A stretch of 35,422 bases of DNA from a virus, in IMG/VR virus record IMGVR_UViG_3300047551_002821, positions 1 through 35,422 of that record, one strand, 5' to 3'. The first letter of the stretch is position 1, and every line of letters starts with the position of its first letter. Positions 7,440 through 18,763 of this stretch are shown here, one piece after another. Under the pieces are notes generated by a model that searched no databases, was not told the origin of the DNA, and saw nothing but the letters and a program-made list of their open reading frames with translations. The position numbers were made by a program, and so were the translations under genes.

Positions 7440-8406
7440 TCAGATTAATGGCGTTAATACTACCTACAAAAATATTGAACCGTATGCGATTCGCGATGGT
7501 TATAGTATTCATACTATTGATCCCGGGTGCTTCGGTTATGTTAATTGCCCTATCTATAACGAAGTCAAACTTGCCTTTCCACGAAAAATGGGAGAGAAGA
7601 TTGAGGAGATTAATCCGGATTATATACACATCCAGACAGAAGGTCCTGTGGGTCTGTGGGCTAGAGCATATCTTACAAAACATCGTTATCGCTACAATAC
7701 TGCTTACCACACTAAGTTTCCTGAAGGACTACATACCCTTCTTGGCATTCCTGAAAGCATAACCTGGCGTTATATAAAATGGTTTCATAAACACACCGGT
7801 CGTGTTTTAACCACTACTCAAAGCATGGTTGATCAACTCCGGGAGCACGGACTGCGTGGTAATATTGTTCCTTGGACTCGTGGTGTTGACCGTAGCATAT
7901 TCAGTCCTGAATTAAGAACCAAACGCGGCGGTGAGGTTGTGCTAGTCTGCGTCAGCAGAGTCAGTCGAGAAAAGAACCTAGATGATTTCTGCGGCCTAGA
8001 CTATTTTGGTGCTCGTAAGATAATGGTCGGAGATGGCCCATATCGTGCAGAACTTGAGGCCAAGTATCCTGATGTAGAATTTGTAGGATATAAAACCGGT
8101 CAAGAATTAGCCACATACTATGCCAATGCTGACGTGTTTGTATTTCCAAGCCGTTGGGAAACATTTGGAATCGTTATGATAGAAGCCATGGCCTGCGGAA
8201 CACCTGTTGCTGCTTATCCTTGTCAAGGACCCATAGATGTTGTTGATCATGGTCAAACAGGATTTTTGAGAGAAAATCTCAAACAAGCCATAACAGAATG
8301 CTTGACATTAAGTAGACATGATGTTACTATAAATAGCCATAAGTGGTCGTGGGAAGCGGCCTGGCGAATCTTTAGAGACAACCTTATAGAGACTACAAAT
8401 GGGTGA
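7399..8406 (+). CDS. agt: Agt-type GT4 glycosyltransferase (diacylglycerol glycosyltransferase)
   Basis: A 335-aa GT-B fold glycosyltransferase of family GT4. The N-terminal half has VTDNLVDQINGVNTTY, HIQTEGPVGLWAR and YHTKFPE, typical of the Agt/MgdA-like enzymes that glycosylate diacylglycerol. The C-terminal half has CVSRVSREKNLDDF, MVGDGPYR and the EX7E motif in WETFGIVMIEAMACG. In bacteria agt sits beside plcP: PlcP makes diacylglycerol and Agt converts it to mono- or diglycosyl diacylglycerol, replacing phospholipids. The start is taken as TTG at 7399, because AAAGGA lies 7 bases upstream and this gives the family N-terminus (M)SKKILMVTD; an ATG at 7417 is the alternative. Its 5' end overlaps the endonuclease gene by 41 bases. 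The sugar donor cannot be read from sequence. Confidence 0.85.
   Translation: MSKKILMVTDNLVDQINGVNTTYKNIEPYAIRDGYSIHTIDPGCFGYVNCPIYNEVKLAFPRKMGEKIEEINPDYIHIQTEGPVGLWARAYLTKHRYRYNTAYHTKFPEGLHTLLGIPESITWRYIKWFHKHTGRVLTTTQSMVDQLREHGLRGNIVPWTRGVDRSIFSPELRTKRGGEVVLVCVSRVSREKNLDDFCGLDYFGARKIMVGDGPYRAELEAKYPDVEFVGYKTGQELATYYANADVFVFPSRWETFGIVMIEAMACGTPVAAYPCQGPIDVVDHGQTGFLRENLKQAITECLTLSRHDVTINSHKWSWEAAWRIFRDNLIETTNG
8303..8336 (+). promoter_or_regulatory. Weak internal promoter candidate inside agt
   Basis: TTGACA (8303-8308), a 17-base spacer and TACTAT (8326-8331) are followed by TATAAATA (8329-8336), which matches the T4-type late promoter. It lies about 65 bases before the small gene at 8399. 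It sits inside a coding region of AT-rich DNA, so chance is a real possibility. Confidence 0.25.
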
Positions 8407-8614
8407 TTCAACTGGTGGATTTTTAGGTGTATTCGAGCAGCGTGTAAATCAATTACGTAAACGACTTAAAGATGAACTAGACAAAGACAAGCCCATCCGC
8501 TGTCGTAGAACATTGAAAAAAATTATAAAAGAAATCAAAGAGTGGGAAGATGTCTTACACAAACATCGTAAAGATTCGAAACGATGTCCACACTGCGGCG
8601 AGAAGCTCGACTAA
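8399..8614 (+). CDS. Small protein with C-terminal zinc-ribbon knuckle
   Basis: A 71-aa protein that overlaps the end of agt by 8 bases, so it is probably translationally coupled. Residues 14-60 are highly charged and helical (RVNQLRKRLKDELDKDK, KKIIKEIKEWEDVLHKH), probably a coiled coil. The C-terminus is RCPHCGEKLD, a CxxC knuckle that could bind zinc if paired with another knuckle in a dimer; one more Cys (IRCRR) lies in the middle. Similar coiled-coil plus CPxCG proteins are common in phages without known function. Confidence 0.7.
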   Translation: MGDSTGGFLGVFEQRVNQLRKRLKDELDKDKPIRCRRTLKKIIKEIKEWEDVLHKHRKDSKRCPHCGEKLD

Positions 8615-8621
8615 ATACTCA

Positions 8622-8936
8622 ATGAAACACATCTTAATAGCACTGGCTGTAGTTTTATCTACAGTGAGTTCGGCTCAAACCAAACGCCCAGACGATTCTG
8701 TACGAGAAGCTGATTGGAAGATATCCTGTGCTAGCCATAGTTATGTAGTTAATTTTTTAAAAGAATACGATGAGCGTCCTGTCATAACAGGTAATATTGG
8801 TCGTAAGGGTAAGATAGCCTTTCTTATAAATACTAAGACTGGCACTTGGACTTTGTTAGCATATACAGATCAAGGTGCTTGTATAATGGCTGCAGGTGAC
8901 GACGCTGAACTACTCGAATCCCTTCGTAGAGAATAA
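8622..8936 (+). CDS. Small secreted protein with signal peptide
   Basis: A 104-aa protein starting at the ATG at 8622. It has a clear Sec signal peptide, MKHILIALAVVLSTVSSAQT, with cleavage expected after SSA. The mature part (about 84 aa) contains two cysteines (KISCASHSY, DQGACIMAAGDD) that could form a disulfide, and beta-like segments GKIAFLINTK and TWTLLAYTD. It resembles small periplasmic proteins often seen in marine phages and proteobacteria, without known function. A reading from further upstream would overlap the previous gene and bury the signal peptide, so the shorter start is preferred. It lies at the end of the phosphate block and may act in the cell envelope. Confidence 0.7.
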   Translation: MKHILIALAVVLSTVSSAQTKRPDDSVREADWKISCASHSYVVNFLKEYDERPVITGNIGRKGKIAFLINTKTGTWTLLAYTDQGACIMAAGDDAELLESLRRE

Positions 8937-9090
8937 TAACCGTATAGCCGACGCCTATGTCGGCATGTTTGTCACTGCTTGGTTTTGGCCTTACTTTATT
9001 ATGGGAAATTTAGATGCTTGGCAAAAGCTAGGTATCACCATGAATGGTGTAAAGCCTATATGTTCTAATTTAGGGATTAAAAAACAATAA
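8896..9090 (+). CDS. Possible small membrane protein
   Basis: A 64-aa reading frame from a GTG at 8896, or 41 aa from the ATG at 8964. It holds an aromatic hydrophobic segment MFVTAWFWPYFIMGNL followed by DAWQKLGITMNG. It overlaps the end of the preceding secreted-protein gene and, at its end, the convergent gene on the other strand. No good ribosome-binding site is visible. It is the only plausible reading of this stretch, but could be non-coding spacer. Confidence 0.35.
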   Translation: MTTLNYSNPFVENNNRIADAYVGMFVTAWFWPYFIMGNLDAWQKLGITMNGVKPICSNLGIKKQ

Positions 9091-9351
9091 AAATCCTGCT
9101 CCGGTATTAGTAAAAGGTTCAGGTACATCGGGCACAAATACCCAACCAACATTATTGCCATAATCGACTCCACCATTGGTTGTATACGCTTTCCAACCTC
9201 CCACAAGCCCTCCTGAAACTGCACTATTTGCGACACTTAAGTAACTAAAATTCATCGCAGTAATTGAATCATTTTGAGTCCAATTACCTTCAATGTAGTT
9301 TTGATCGTTACTAGTGCCTGATATTTGTAAATTGTTTATTGTAATTGCCAT
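9070..9351 (-). CDS. Small virion-associated protein downstream of the giant adhesin
   Basis: A 93-aa protein starting MAITINNLQISG and ending AGFLLFFNP. It is rich in Asn, Gly, Ser and Thr and in aromatic residues (NWTQNDS, VGGWKAYTTNGG, NNVGWVFVPD), with no lysine-rich or catalytic segment, like the receptor-facing beta domains of tail fibres. It starts 8 bases after the stop of the 1880-aa adhesin gene, with no clear ribosome-binding site, so translation may be coupled. Possibly a small fibre tip, or a piece detached from the adhesin. No family recognised. Confidence 0.6.
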   Translation of the reverse strand: MAITINNLQISGTSNDQNYIEGNWTQNDSITAMNFSYLSVANSAVSGGLVGGWKAYTTNGGVDYGNNVGWVFVPDVPEPFTNTGAGFLLFFNP

Positions 9352-9359
9352 AATATTTT

Positions 9360-12300
9360 TTAAGCATTTAAAATATTTACCGTATTACTTGTAGCAATAA
9401 TAGTACCACTAATACTGCCTGTTCTAATATTTAAAATACTAGTTTCAGTGCTTTCTGATGCGGCATCTAAAGCCACAGTTCTAGTTATTGTCGCTGTATT
9501 ATTACTAACAACAAAACTACCCGATGTGTTTCCACCAACCCAATCACTGCTACTAGTATTACCACTATCAGTCCAGTAAAGTGTTGTGCCATTTGAAATA
9601 TTAGTAGTTGTAACAGTCCATGTAATTGTATTGCCTTCATTGACTGTTGTAGAAGAGGGTGTAACTAACACCGTTATTGTTTTATTTAAAATATTTACTG
9701 TATTACTTGTAGCAATAATAGTACCACTAGTACTGACTGTTCTAATATTTAAAATACTAGTTTCAGTGCTTTCTGAGTTTAAATCTAAACTTACAGTTCT
9801 AGTAATTATCGCTGTATTATTAACAACATCAAAACTGCCTGATGTAGCACCACCAACCCAATCACTGCTACTAGTATTACCACTATCAGTCCAGTAAAGT
9901 CTGGTACCATCTGCCATATTATTAGTTATTACATACCAAGTAATTGTATCGCCTTCACTAACTGTAGTTCTACTAGGATAAACTGTATTAGCAGATATTG
10001 TGCTTTTTGAAACGGCGGAACTGGCTATTGCTTTAGAAAAGTTGCCACTACTTGTTCGTACAGTGCCAATTGTTCTAGGCTCAGTATGTACTAAATTTAA
10101 CCAACCTATACCATCACCACTGCCAGTATGTGAAAATGCGCTATCATTTGTAACTATATTTAGATTATTGTCTCGAACAACAAAATTTTTATTGCCTGGG
10201 CCTGTTGTTACAATCTCAGATTGAGCATTATTTCTTGCTACAACCCCGGTATCAAAAATAGTATCATTACCGCCGTTTAGTGTAACTATACTATTACCAA
10301 ATTCTGCATTACCACAAATAATTTTTCCTACAGTTAGATTTTTTGAATTTGTAATTAATCTAGTATTTGCTGTATCATCAAATTGAATCTTATTTAAATA
10401 AAGATAACGAGATGTTGGATAAATAGTTATAGTACTATTGCTTGAAGAAATATTTTGTATAGTAATTGGATTACTGGTTGTGTTCATATCATATGAACTA
10501 CTGATTATAAAATTATTTTGACTACTTGCACCAGGATCAAAAATAAGATTTAATAGTTGTAAACCGTATTGCTGGTTATTGATCCCGGCTTCTTCAAAAA
10601 AATGACTTACTTTAATAGGATTACTTTGCCCAGCACCAGGATTATTTGTTCTACGCAAAAATCTTACACGATGTGGATTCTGTGTAGTTGAAGCATCAAG
10701 TTGCACAGTATTTTCCAATAGTAAATTAGGCCCTGTGCCAGCTCCACGACTACTTGTACTGTTAAATCGTTCGATACTTGTCCAGGTTGTGTTTCCAAAG
10801 AATAAAGGATTTAATGTTTCTGTATTTAATAAACGTAAATATCCAGATCCTTGCCAATAATAAGTACTAGGATCGGTATTATTCCAATAGTTAGTATAAA
10901 TCGTTCCATCGACGTTAAAAGTTGTTCCTTGAACTATGATTTGGTCACAATAAAGTTGATATGGTACTATAACAGTAGTATTTTGAGTAGTCAAAGTTTT
11001 TATCCAAATCTGAGGCTCTAATAATTTAGGGCTTGCACCGCTCATAGTAGCTGTATTTGGTCCCAGTAAAGCTGTGTATATAACTTGAGTTTGATCAGGA
11101 TTATTGCCTGCAAAATTAATAGTAACACCAGAAAATGGTGTATAATACGTACCTAATTGATAGTTACCATAAACAGTAAGAGTACCTGTAGTATTTTTTA
11201 TTCCATAATAGGGTTGTAGAGTTCGATAAACAAGAGTTCCAGCCAATGTAACAGGAACATTATACGCGATTAAATTTAAAGCATTACTTTCTGTTTGACC
11301 ATTTATAGTAACAGTTACATTCTCTGTGCTAATAAAATCACCAGCTCCGCCTATAACTATACCGCCACTATCATTAGTTTGTCCAATAACTGTAGTTGTG
11401 GCTAAATTGCAACTTATACTTGCAGGATAACCAAAAAAAATCTGGTTATAATTAAAGTTTAAAGTTCTAGGCACAGTAGCGTTAGTTATATCAAATCTGT
11501 CTACTGTCAAATTACTATTCACATTAAGTGTTCCACGACCATCAAATAACAATCTATTAGCTGTGCCTGTACCCGCTAACCCTACGCCATTAAGATTATA
11601 AACACAATTATCACTAGTACCAGCGCAACTTATACCACCTGTTGTACTAGTAAAATAACCAGTAAGATTATAGATGGCATTACCTGAAAAAGTTAATGAT
11701 GCTGGTCGAGTTTGTAAACCATCTAAATTATTTAGGTCAATTGTTCCACCAGTGCCTGTTGTTACTAGTGTGGTAATATGTCCACCACTGCTTAAAGTGG
11801 CAGTGTAGTCGGGTCCTGGATTTAGGGTCAACGTGGTTGTTCTAATGGAATTTATGGTACAGGTGCCTAACACAGTAACACTGGGTATTACTGTGGGTGT
11901 TTCTATGTTAAATTGCTGGATCAACGCTCCTGGATTAGCAACAGCAGGAAAACTAATGGTTAAGCCTGTAAAAGGTCCTGTGCCGCTTCCATCGCCATCG
12001 CCAACAGAAACTACGCCTCTAATATTAACTGTTATTGCGCTAGTTGTACTTAAACCAGCACCGGTATAAATATAGAGATTTCTTATCGCACTGCCAGTAG
12101 TAAATGTCTTACTGCCTCTCCAGTGTACGTCAAAATTATTGTCGGCAGTGGCACTCAATCCACTGGTGTTAATGGTGCCTGTGCCCTGTATATCAAAACC
12201 ACCAGGATTTTCAATAGTTAAATTTTGACTGGTACTACCAATGGTAACGGTTCTAACTAGCGGAATAATACATTGATTAAAATTAATAGCTCTTGGATTA

Positions 12301-15002
12301 GTATAAGTACTAGTAAAATTACCTATAATATAATTAGTTGGATCATTAAAAAGAAGGGTGCCAGCTACAAAATCAAGAGTATTTCGACATTGGAACCCGC
12401 TGAGATTATGCTGTGTACCCGTTGCTTTAAACGTAAAAGTTAGATCATTGGTACCATCTACGCCACCTAAGTTCGCTCCACTTATAACTATGGTGCTGCC
12501 ATCTGCAGGAGCGGTGCCTGAAGTGAGAACCGCAGTAGTAACACCAAAATATACAACACCAGTACCAGTTTTTGTTACAGAAAAAAGTGCATCGTTACCA
12601 CCACCTGTACTTGATTTAACTGGCACATTGGTTCTTGTTTGAGCAGTGTTCACTGCGGTACCGCTAATGCCTACAGGTGTACTACCTGCTGATTGGCCAC
12701 TGGCTGTAACCTGTGTGGCAGCAGTAATGGTAAATGTTAGGTCATTGGTACCATCTACACCATCTAAATTGGCACCACTTAGAGTAATAGTGTCACCTAC
12801 GGCATAACCACTGCCTAGGGCAGCAACAGTAATTCCACTATATGCTGTGCCAGTACCAGTTTTAGCTATATTGAAAGTTGCCCCAGTACCACTACCACTA
12901 GTAGATTTAACAGGCACTTGAAATTTTGTTATGGGTGCAGCTACACTGGTTCCTGTGATAGGAGTCCAAGTTGCAGTAAAAGGATTAGCAGTAGTAACGC
13001 TCTGATAATTGTAAGTTGTTCCAGCATCGCCACTGCATGTAACAGTTTGAGCATAGTTTACATTTAAATTAAATATACCAGTATTTTTGGTTAAACTTAA
13101 TGTTCGTACATAAGCGTATAGATTAAAAGTTTGATCGTCGTTTAAAGATGCATCAAGGGTGTTCAATACACCTAAACGATAATTGGCATTTGCCAGCGAA
13201 CTAGCATTTTGTAAAATTGTGAAAGTGCCGCCAGTAGAGGAAGCAATGGTTGCTGTAAGATTAGTTAAATTAAATGCTGCGCCTTGTTCATCCCAAGTAA
13301 TTGATGAATTTGAATTGATTAAGTTTACGGTTTGGGCTGCGGTAAAATTAACTGGCCCATAAAACTCAAGACTGCGTAGGTTGCATCCAGTAATAGAAGC
13401 ATTGAGCGTAGTATTATTAAGTGCTTGAACTCTAAATCTTATTGCATAAGTACCTTGCCAACTACCAGTTGTACAAGTGCCAGTAGTCTGTAACCAAAAC
13501 CCGCCTTCGTTAATATATGAGTCTGATGTACACACTGTGTTATTTAATGTGGCAATTGAAAGAGTACCCGTGCCGTTAATTCCAGCCCTATGATTACCAT
13601 TTATATAAATCCAGTAACCATTAAACTGAAAAAGTCTTTGATTGCCGCTAGCACCAGTTCCAGTGGCGCTGGTAAATACTCTACAGTACATTGATGTATC
13701 GTAAAGAGTTAATTCACCAAAGTTAAAATTAACTGTACCCAATGTATCAAAACTAGAAACAATGAGGTGTACGGTACTAGCATTTCCGCCAAATGTATAT
13801 GCTGATGTAGTACTATTATCATAAAAATTTGTATGTAAATATGTAGATCCTGTACCGTTTGCGGTATATGTTAATGTACTAGTAGAACGTATTATGTTTT
13901 CATAATAACTGCTATTATTTCCACTACATACAACTGTAAATGCTGCTGTTTGCCATGCTGCTCCTGTAGTATCGTTACCATCAATCCATAAATAATAAGT
14001 TGATGTATTACTGCTCAGTGTAAATGTCACCGCTCTAGCGTAGACAAAATAAAATGTTGGCGTACCACTTAGTGGATTTTGAGTTGTATAACTTGTTACC
14101 TGTGCCAGCCAATTTACGGTTTGTGTTACGCCAGTTCTACCTATGATAACAGGATTAGTTGTTGTTACATTATTATAACTTACAGGTGTGCCAGTCAGAC
14201 TGCCCCAAATCTGCGGTGTACTAGTTCCTGCAAAATTACCGTTGACTTCTAAATCTTCAAATTGCCCAGTTACAGTATAATTTCTATTATTGCCTAATTG
14301 AAAAGTAGGAGGTACACCATTGAATGTTGCACCAGCAGTGTAATTACTAGCAATACCGCCACCCGTTACCACTATGGTTGCTGTACCACTACTAGGCTGA
14401 ATATAAGCTGCACCACTTCTAGCAAATTTAGTCCAAGCGGTGCCCACAGCAGTGGTGTGACTGGTATTCCATAAGGTTCCCGAAGATCCTGTAACATAAA
14501 TGGCACCATTAGCTAGATCAATAGTTCTATCTGTATTTCCACTGGCAGTAAATACTCTACAAGTTACAGTATAACCTTGAGTATATAAATTACCATTTGT
14601 GACGGTTAGTGTGGCAGTGGCAGTTCCTGTGACATTCCATGCAGCACCTAGAGTAAGATTTGTACCATTAGTTTTATTGATGGTGCAACCGGCAAAACTG
14701 TTTGTGCCTAAATTTAGCGTTTGGCTATTACCGCCTGTAAAATTTACTGTCATGGTAGTCATATTCAGAGTACCACTATTATTAATGTCACCTTGTATGG
14801 TAAATATACCAGTACCACTAAATGTTACCGTGCCGCTGTTGACAGTGAGATTTCTTACCGTTCTGGCAGTGGTACTGACATTGGGTGTAGCCGTACCAGT
14901 AAAAACTATATCGTCAGCAGCGGCTGGAAGGCCTGTAGGCGACCAATTTGTTGTTGTAGCATATAAACCACCGGCTGCTCCGATCCAAGTGTAAGTTGCC
15001 AT
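9360..15002 (-). CDS. Giant beta-rich adhesin / tail-fibre protein (1880 aa)
   Basis: A 1880-aa protein without a signal peptide, so presumably assembled on the virion. The N-terminus (TYTWIGAAGGLYATTTNWSP) and many following stretches such as VRNLTVNSGTVTFSGTG are typical of secreted beta-helix/adhesin repeats rich in Asn, Thr, Gly and Ser. Around residues 700-870 it carries two copies of a domain ending in GDTITLSGANL..VDGTNDLTFT, also found in the neighbouring 1183-aa fibre. The C-terminal 212 residues are two tandem 106-aa Ig-like (calx-beta-like) domains, each with EGxTITW, LYWTDSGNTSSSDWVGG and ESTETSILNIRT. Probable role: binding of host surface polymers. It belongs to a run of fibre genes on this strand. 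Exact position in the particle is unknown. Confidence 0.8.
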   Translation of the reverse strand: MATYTWIGAAGGLYATTTNWSPTGLPAAADDIVFTGTATPNVSTTARTVRNLTVNSGTVTFSGTGIFTIQGDINNSGTLNMTTMTVNFTGGNSQTLNLGTNSFAGCTINKTNGTNLTLGAAWNVTGTATATLTVTNGNLYTQGYTVTCRVFTASGNTDRTIDLANGAIYVTGSSGTLWNTSHTTAVGTAWTKFARSGAAYIQPSSGTATIVVTGGGIASNYTAGATFNGVPPTFQLGNNRNYTVTGQFEDLEVNGNFAGTSTPQIWGSLTGTPVSYNNVTTTNPVIIGRTGVTQTVNWLAQVTSYTTQNPLSGTPTFYFVYARAVTFTLSSNTSTYYLWIDGNDTTGAAWQTAAFTVVCSGNNSSYYENIIRSTSTLTYTANGTGSTYLHTNFYDNSTTSAYTFGGNASTVHLIVSSFDTLGTVNFNFGELTLYDTSMYCRVFTSATGTGASGNQRLFQFNGYWIYINGNHRAGINGTGTLSIATLNNTVCTSDSYINEGGFWLQTTGTCTTGSWQGTYAIRFRVQALNNTTLNASITGCNLRSLEFYGPVNFTAAQTVNLINSNSSITWDEQGAAFNLTNLTATIASSTGGTFTILQNASSLANANYRLGVLNTLDASLNDDQTFNLYAYVRTLSLTKNTGIFNLNVNYAQTVTCSGDAGTTYNYQSVTTANPFTATWTPITGTSVAAPITKFQVPVKSTSGSGTGATFNIAKTGTGTAYSGITVAALGSGYAVGDTITLSGANLDGVDGTNDLTFTITAATQVTASGQSAGSTPVGISGTAVNTAQTRTNVPVKSSTGGGNDALFSVTKTGTGVVYFGVTTAVLTSGTAPADGSTIVISGANLGGVDGTNDLTFTFKATGTQHNLSGFQCRNTLDFVAGTLLFNDPTNYIIGNFTSTYTNPRAINFNQCIIPLVRTVTIGSTSQNLTIENPGGFDIQGTGTINTSGLSATADNNFDVHWRGSKTFTTGSAIRNLYIYTGAGLSTTSAITVNIRGVVSVGDGDGSGTGPFTGLTISFPAVANPGALIQQFNIETPTVIPSVTVLGTCTINSIRTTTLTLNPGPDYTATLSSGGHITTLVTTGTGGTIDLNNLDGLQTRPASLTFSGNAIYNLTGYFTSTTGGISCAGTSDNCVYNLNGVGLAGTGTANRLLFDGRGTLNVNSNLTVDRFDITNATVPRTLNFNYNQIFFGYPASISCNLATTTVIGQTNDSGGIVIGGAGDFISTENVTVTINGQTESNALNLIAYNVPVTLAGTLVYRTLQPYYGIKNTTGTLTVYGNYQLGTYYTPFSGVTINFAGNNPDQTQVIYTALLGPNTATMSGASPKLLEPQIWIKTLTTQNTTVIVPYQLYCDQIIVQGTTFNVDGTIYTNYWNNTDPSTYYWQGSGYLRLLNTETLNPLFFGNTTWTSIERFNSTSSRGAGTGPNLLLENTVQLDASTTQNPHRVRFLRRTNNPGAGQSNPIKVSHFFEEAGINNQQYGLQLLNLIFDPGASSQNNFIISSSYDMNTTSNPITIQNISSSNSTITIYPTSRYLYLNKIQFDDTANTRLITNSKNLTVGKIICGNAEFGNSIVTLNGGNDTIFDTGVVARNNAQSEIVTTGPGNKNFVVRDNNLNIVTNDSAFSHTGSGDGIGWLNLVHTEPRTIGTVRTSSGNFSKAIASSAVSKSTISANTVYPSRTTVSEGDTITWYVITNNMADGTRLYWTDSGNTSSSDWVGGATSGSFDVVNNTAIITRTVSLDLNSESTETSILNIRTVSTSGTIIATSNTVNILNKTITVLVTPSSTTVNEGNTITWTVTTTNISNGTTLYWTDSGNTSSSDWVGGNTSGSFVVSNNTATITRTVALDAASESTETSILNIRTGSISGTIIATSNTVNILNA
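9373..10000 (-). repeat. 318-bp tandem duplication encoding the adhesin's Ig-like domains
   Basis: Two adjacent copies with a 318-bp period (106 codons); for example the segment starting ATATTTAC at 9373 returns at 9691. Long stretches are nearly identical at the DNA level (the tracts encoding WTDSGNTSSSDWVGG and ESTETSILNIRT), indicating a recent duplication or continuing recombination between copies. Confidence 0.85.
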
Positions 15003-15004
15003 AA

Positions 15005-15214
15005 TTACTCGGCAGGTGGCTCTTCAATCAAAAGAGGTTGTTCTTCAGTGATGTTTAAATCGCCAGGATTTGCCAGCATATTTTTCCATGCAGAAAATTT
15101 TATCAACATCATTTGCATGATTTCTTCATCAGTATGGGTGTGGTCGTCTGGCAAATTTACAGCATCTGTGTAGGGTTTACCATCATAAGTCATTGAGAAT
15201 TTGTAAATTTTCAT
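15005..15214 (-). CDS. Small protein between fibre genes (possible fibre chaperone)
   Basis: A 69-aa protein starting MKIYKFSMTYDG. It is acidic, especially at the end (ITEEQPLLIEEPPAE), with a His/Asp-rich middle (PDDHTHTDEEIMQ) and a short amphipathic helix (MQMMLIKFSAWKNML). Its start lies directly behind the stop of the collagen-like fibre gene and its stop directly before the adhesin start, so all three are probably translated in series. Small genes alternating with fibre genes are often assembly factors; that role here is a guess. Confidence 0.65.
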   Translation of the reverse strand: MKIYKFSMTYDGKPYTDAVNLPDDHTHTDEEIMQMMLIKFSAWKNMLANPGDLNITEEQPLLIEEPPAE

Positions 15215-15216
15215 AA

Positions 15217-18507
<3,291 letters not shown>

Positions 18508-18516
18508 GAGATGTCC

Positions 18517-18732
18517 TTACTCAAATGGCTCGTCTTCGTCGTTTTCCTGATCGTCAAAAGCGTTAGGCAAACCCGAATTACGCTTCATGATTTCAATTTT
18601 TTGTTGTAACGGGGGGACCATTGAATCTAACTCTGGTTCATCACCGGTTTGATCTGTACTGATTTCAGGATCACCGTCACCATTGATTTTAATAGTGATT
18701 GGGACATTAATTACAAATTCTCGGGCTCTCAT
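18517..18732 (-). CDS. Small acidic protein with MVPPLQQ motif (paralogue of the gene at 23969)
   Basis: A 71-aa protein. It contains SMVPPLQQKIEIMKRNSGL followed by PNAFD, closely matching AMVPPLQQELEIKKKTAGM and RNSFD in the 88-aa protein at 23969-24235. The N-terminal part (FVINVPITIKINGDG) is beta-like and the C-terminus is very acidic (DDQENDEDEPFE). It stands directly upstream, in transcription order, of the collagen-like fibre gene. A late-promoter-like AATAAATA lies 5 bases before the ATG and no ribosome-binding site is visible. The repeated pairing with fibre genes suggests an assembly or attachment role (inference). Confidence 0.75.
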   Translation of the reverse strand: MRAREFVINVPITIKINGDGDPEISTDQTGDEPELDSMVPPLQQKIEIMKRNSGLPNAFDDQENDEDEPFE

Positions 18733-18737
18733 AATAT

Positions 18738-18745
18738 TATTTATT
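18738..18745 (-). promoter_or_regulatory. Late-promoter-like AATAAATA
   Basis: AATAAATA on the minus strand ends 5 bases before the ATG at 18732. It matches the NATAAATA form of T4-type late promoters described for marine T4-like phages. If used, transcription would begin at or next to the start codon. AT-rich DNA makes single matches weak evidence. Confidence 0.4.
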
Positions 18746-18763
18746 GTTAATTATTTAGTGCAA

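Noticed and set aside
12064-12071. TATAAATA on the plus strand inside the adhesin gene
   Set aside because: It points against the coding strand with no plus-strand gene downstream; a chance match in AT-rich DNA.
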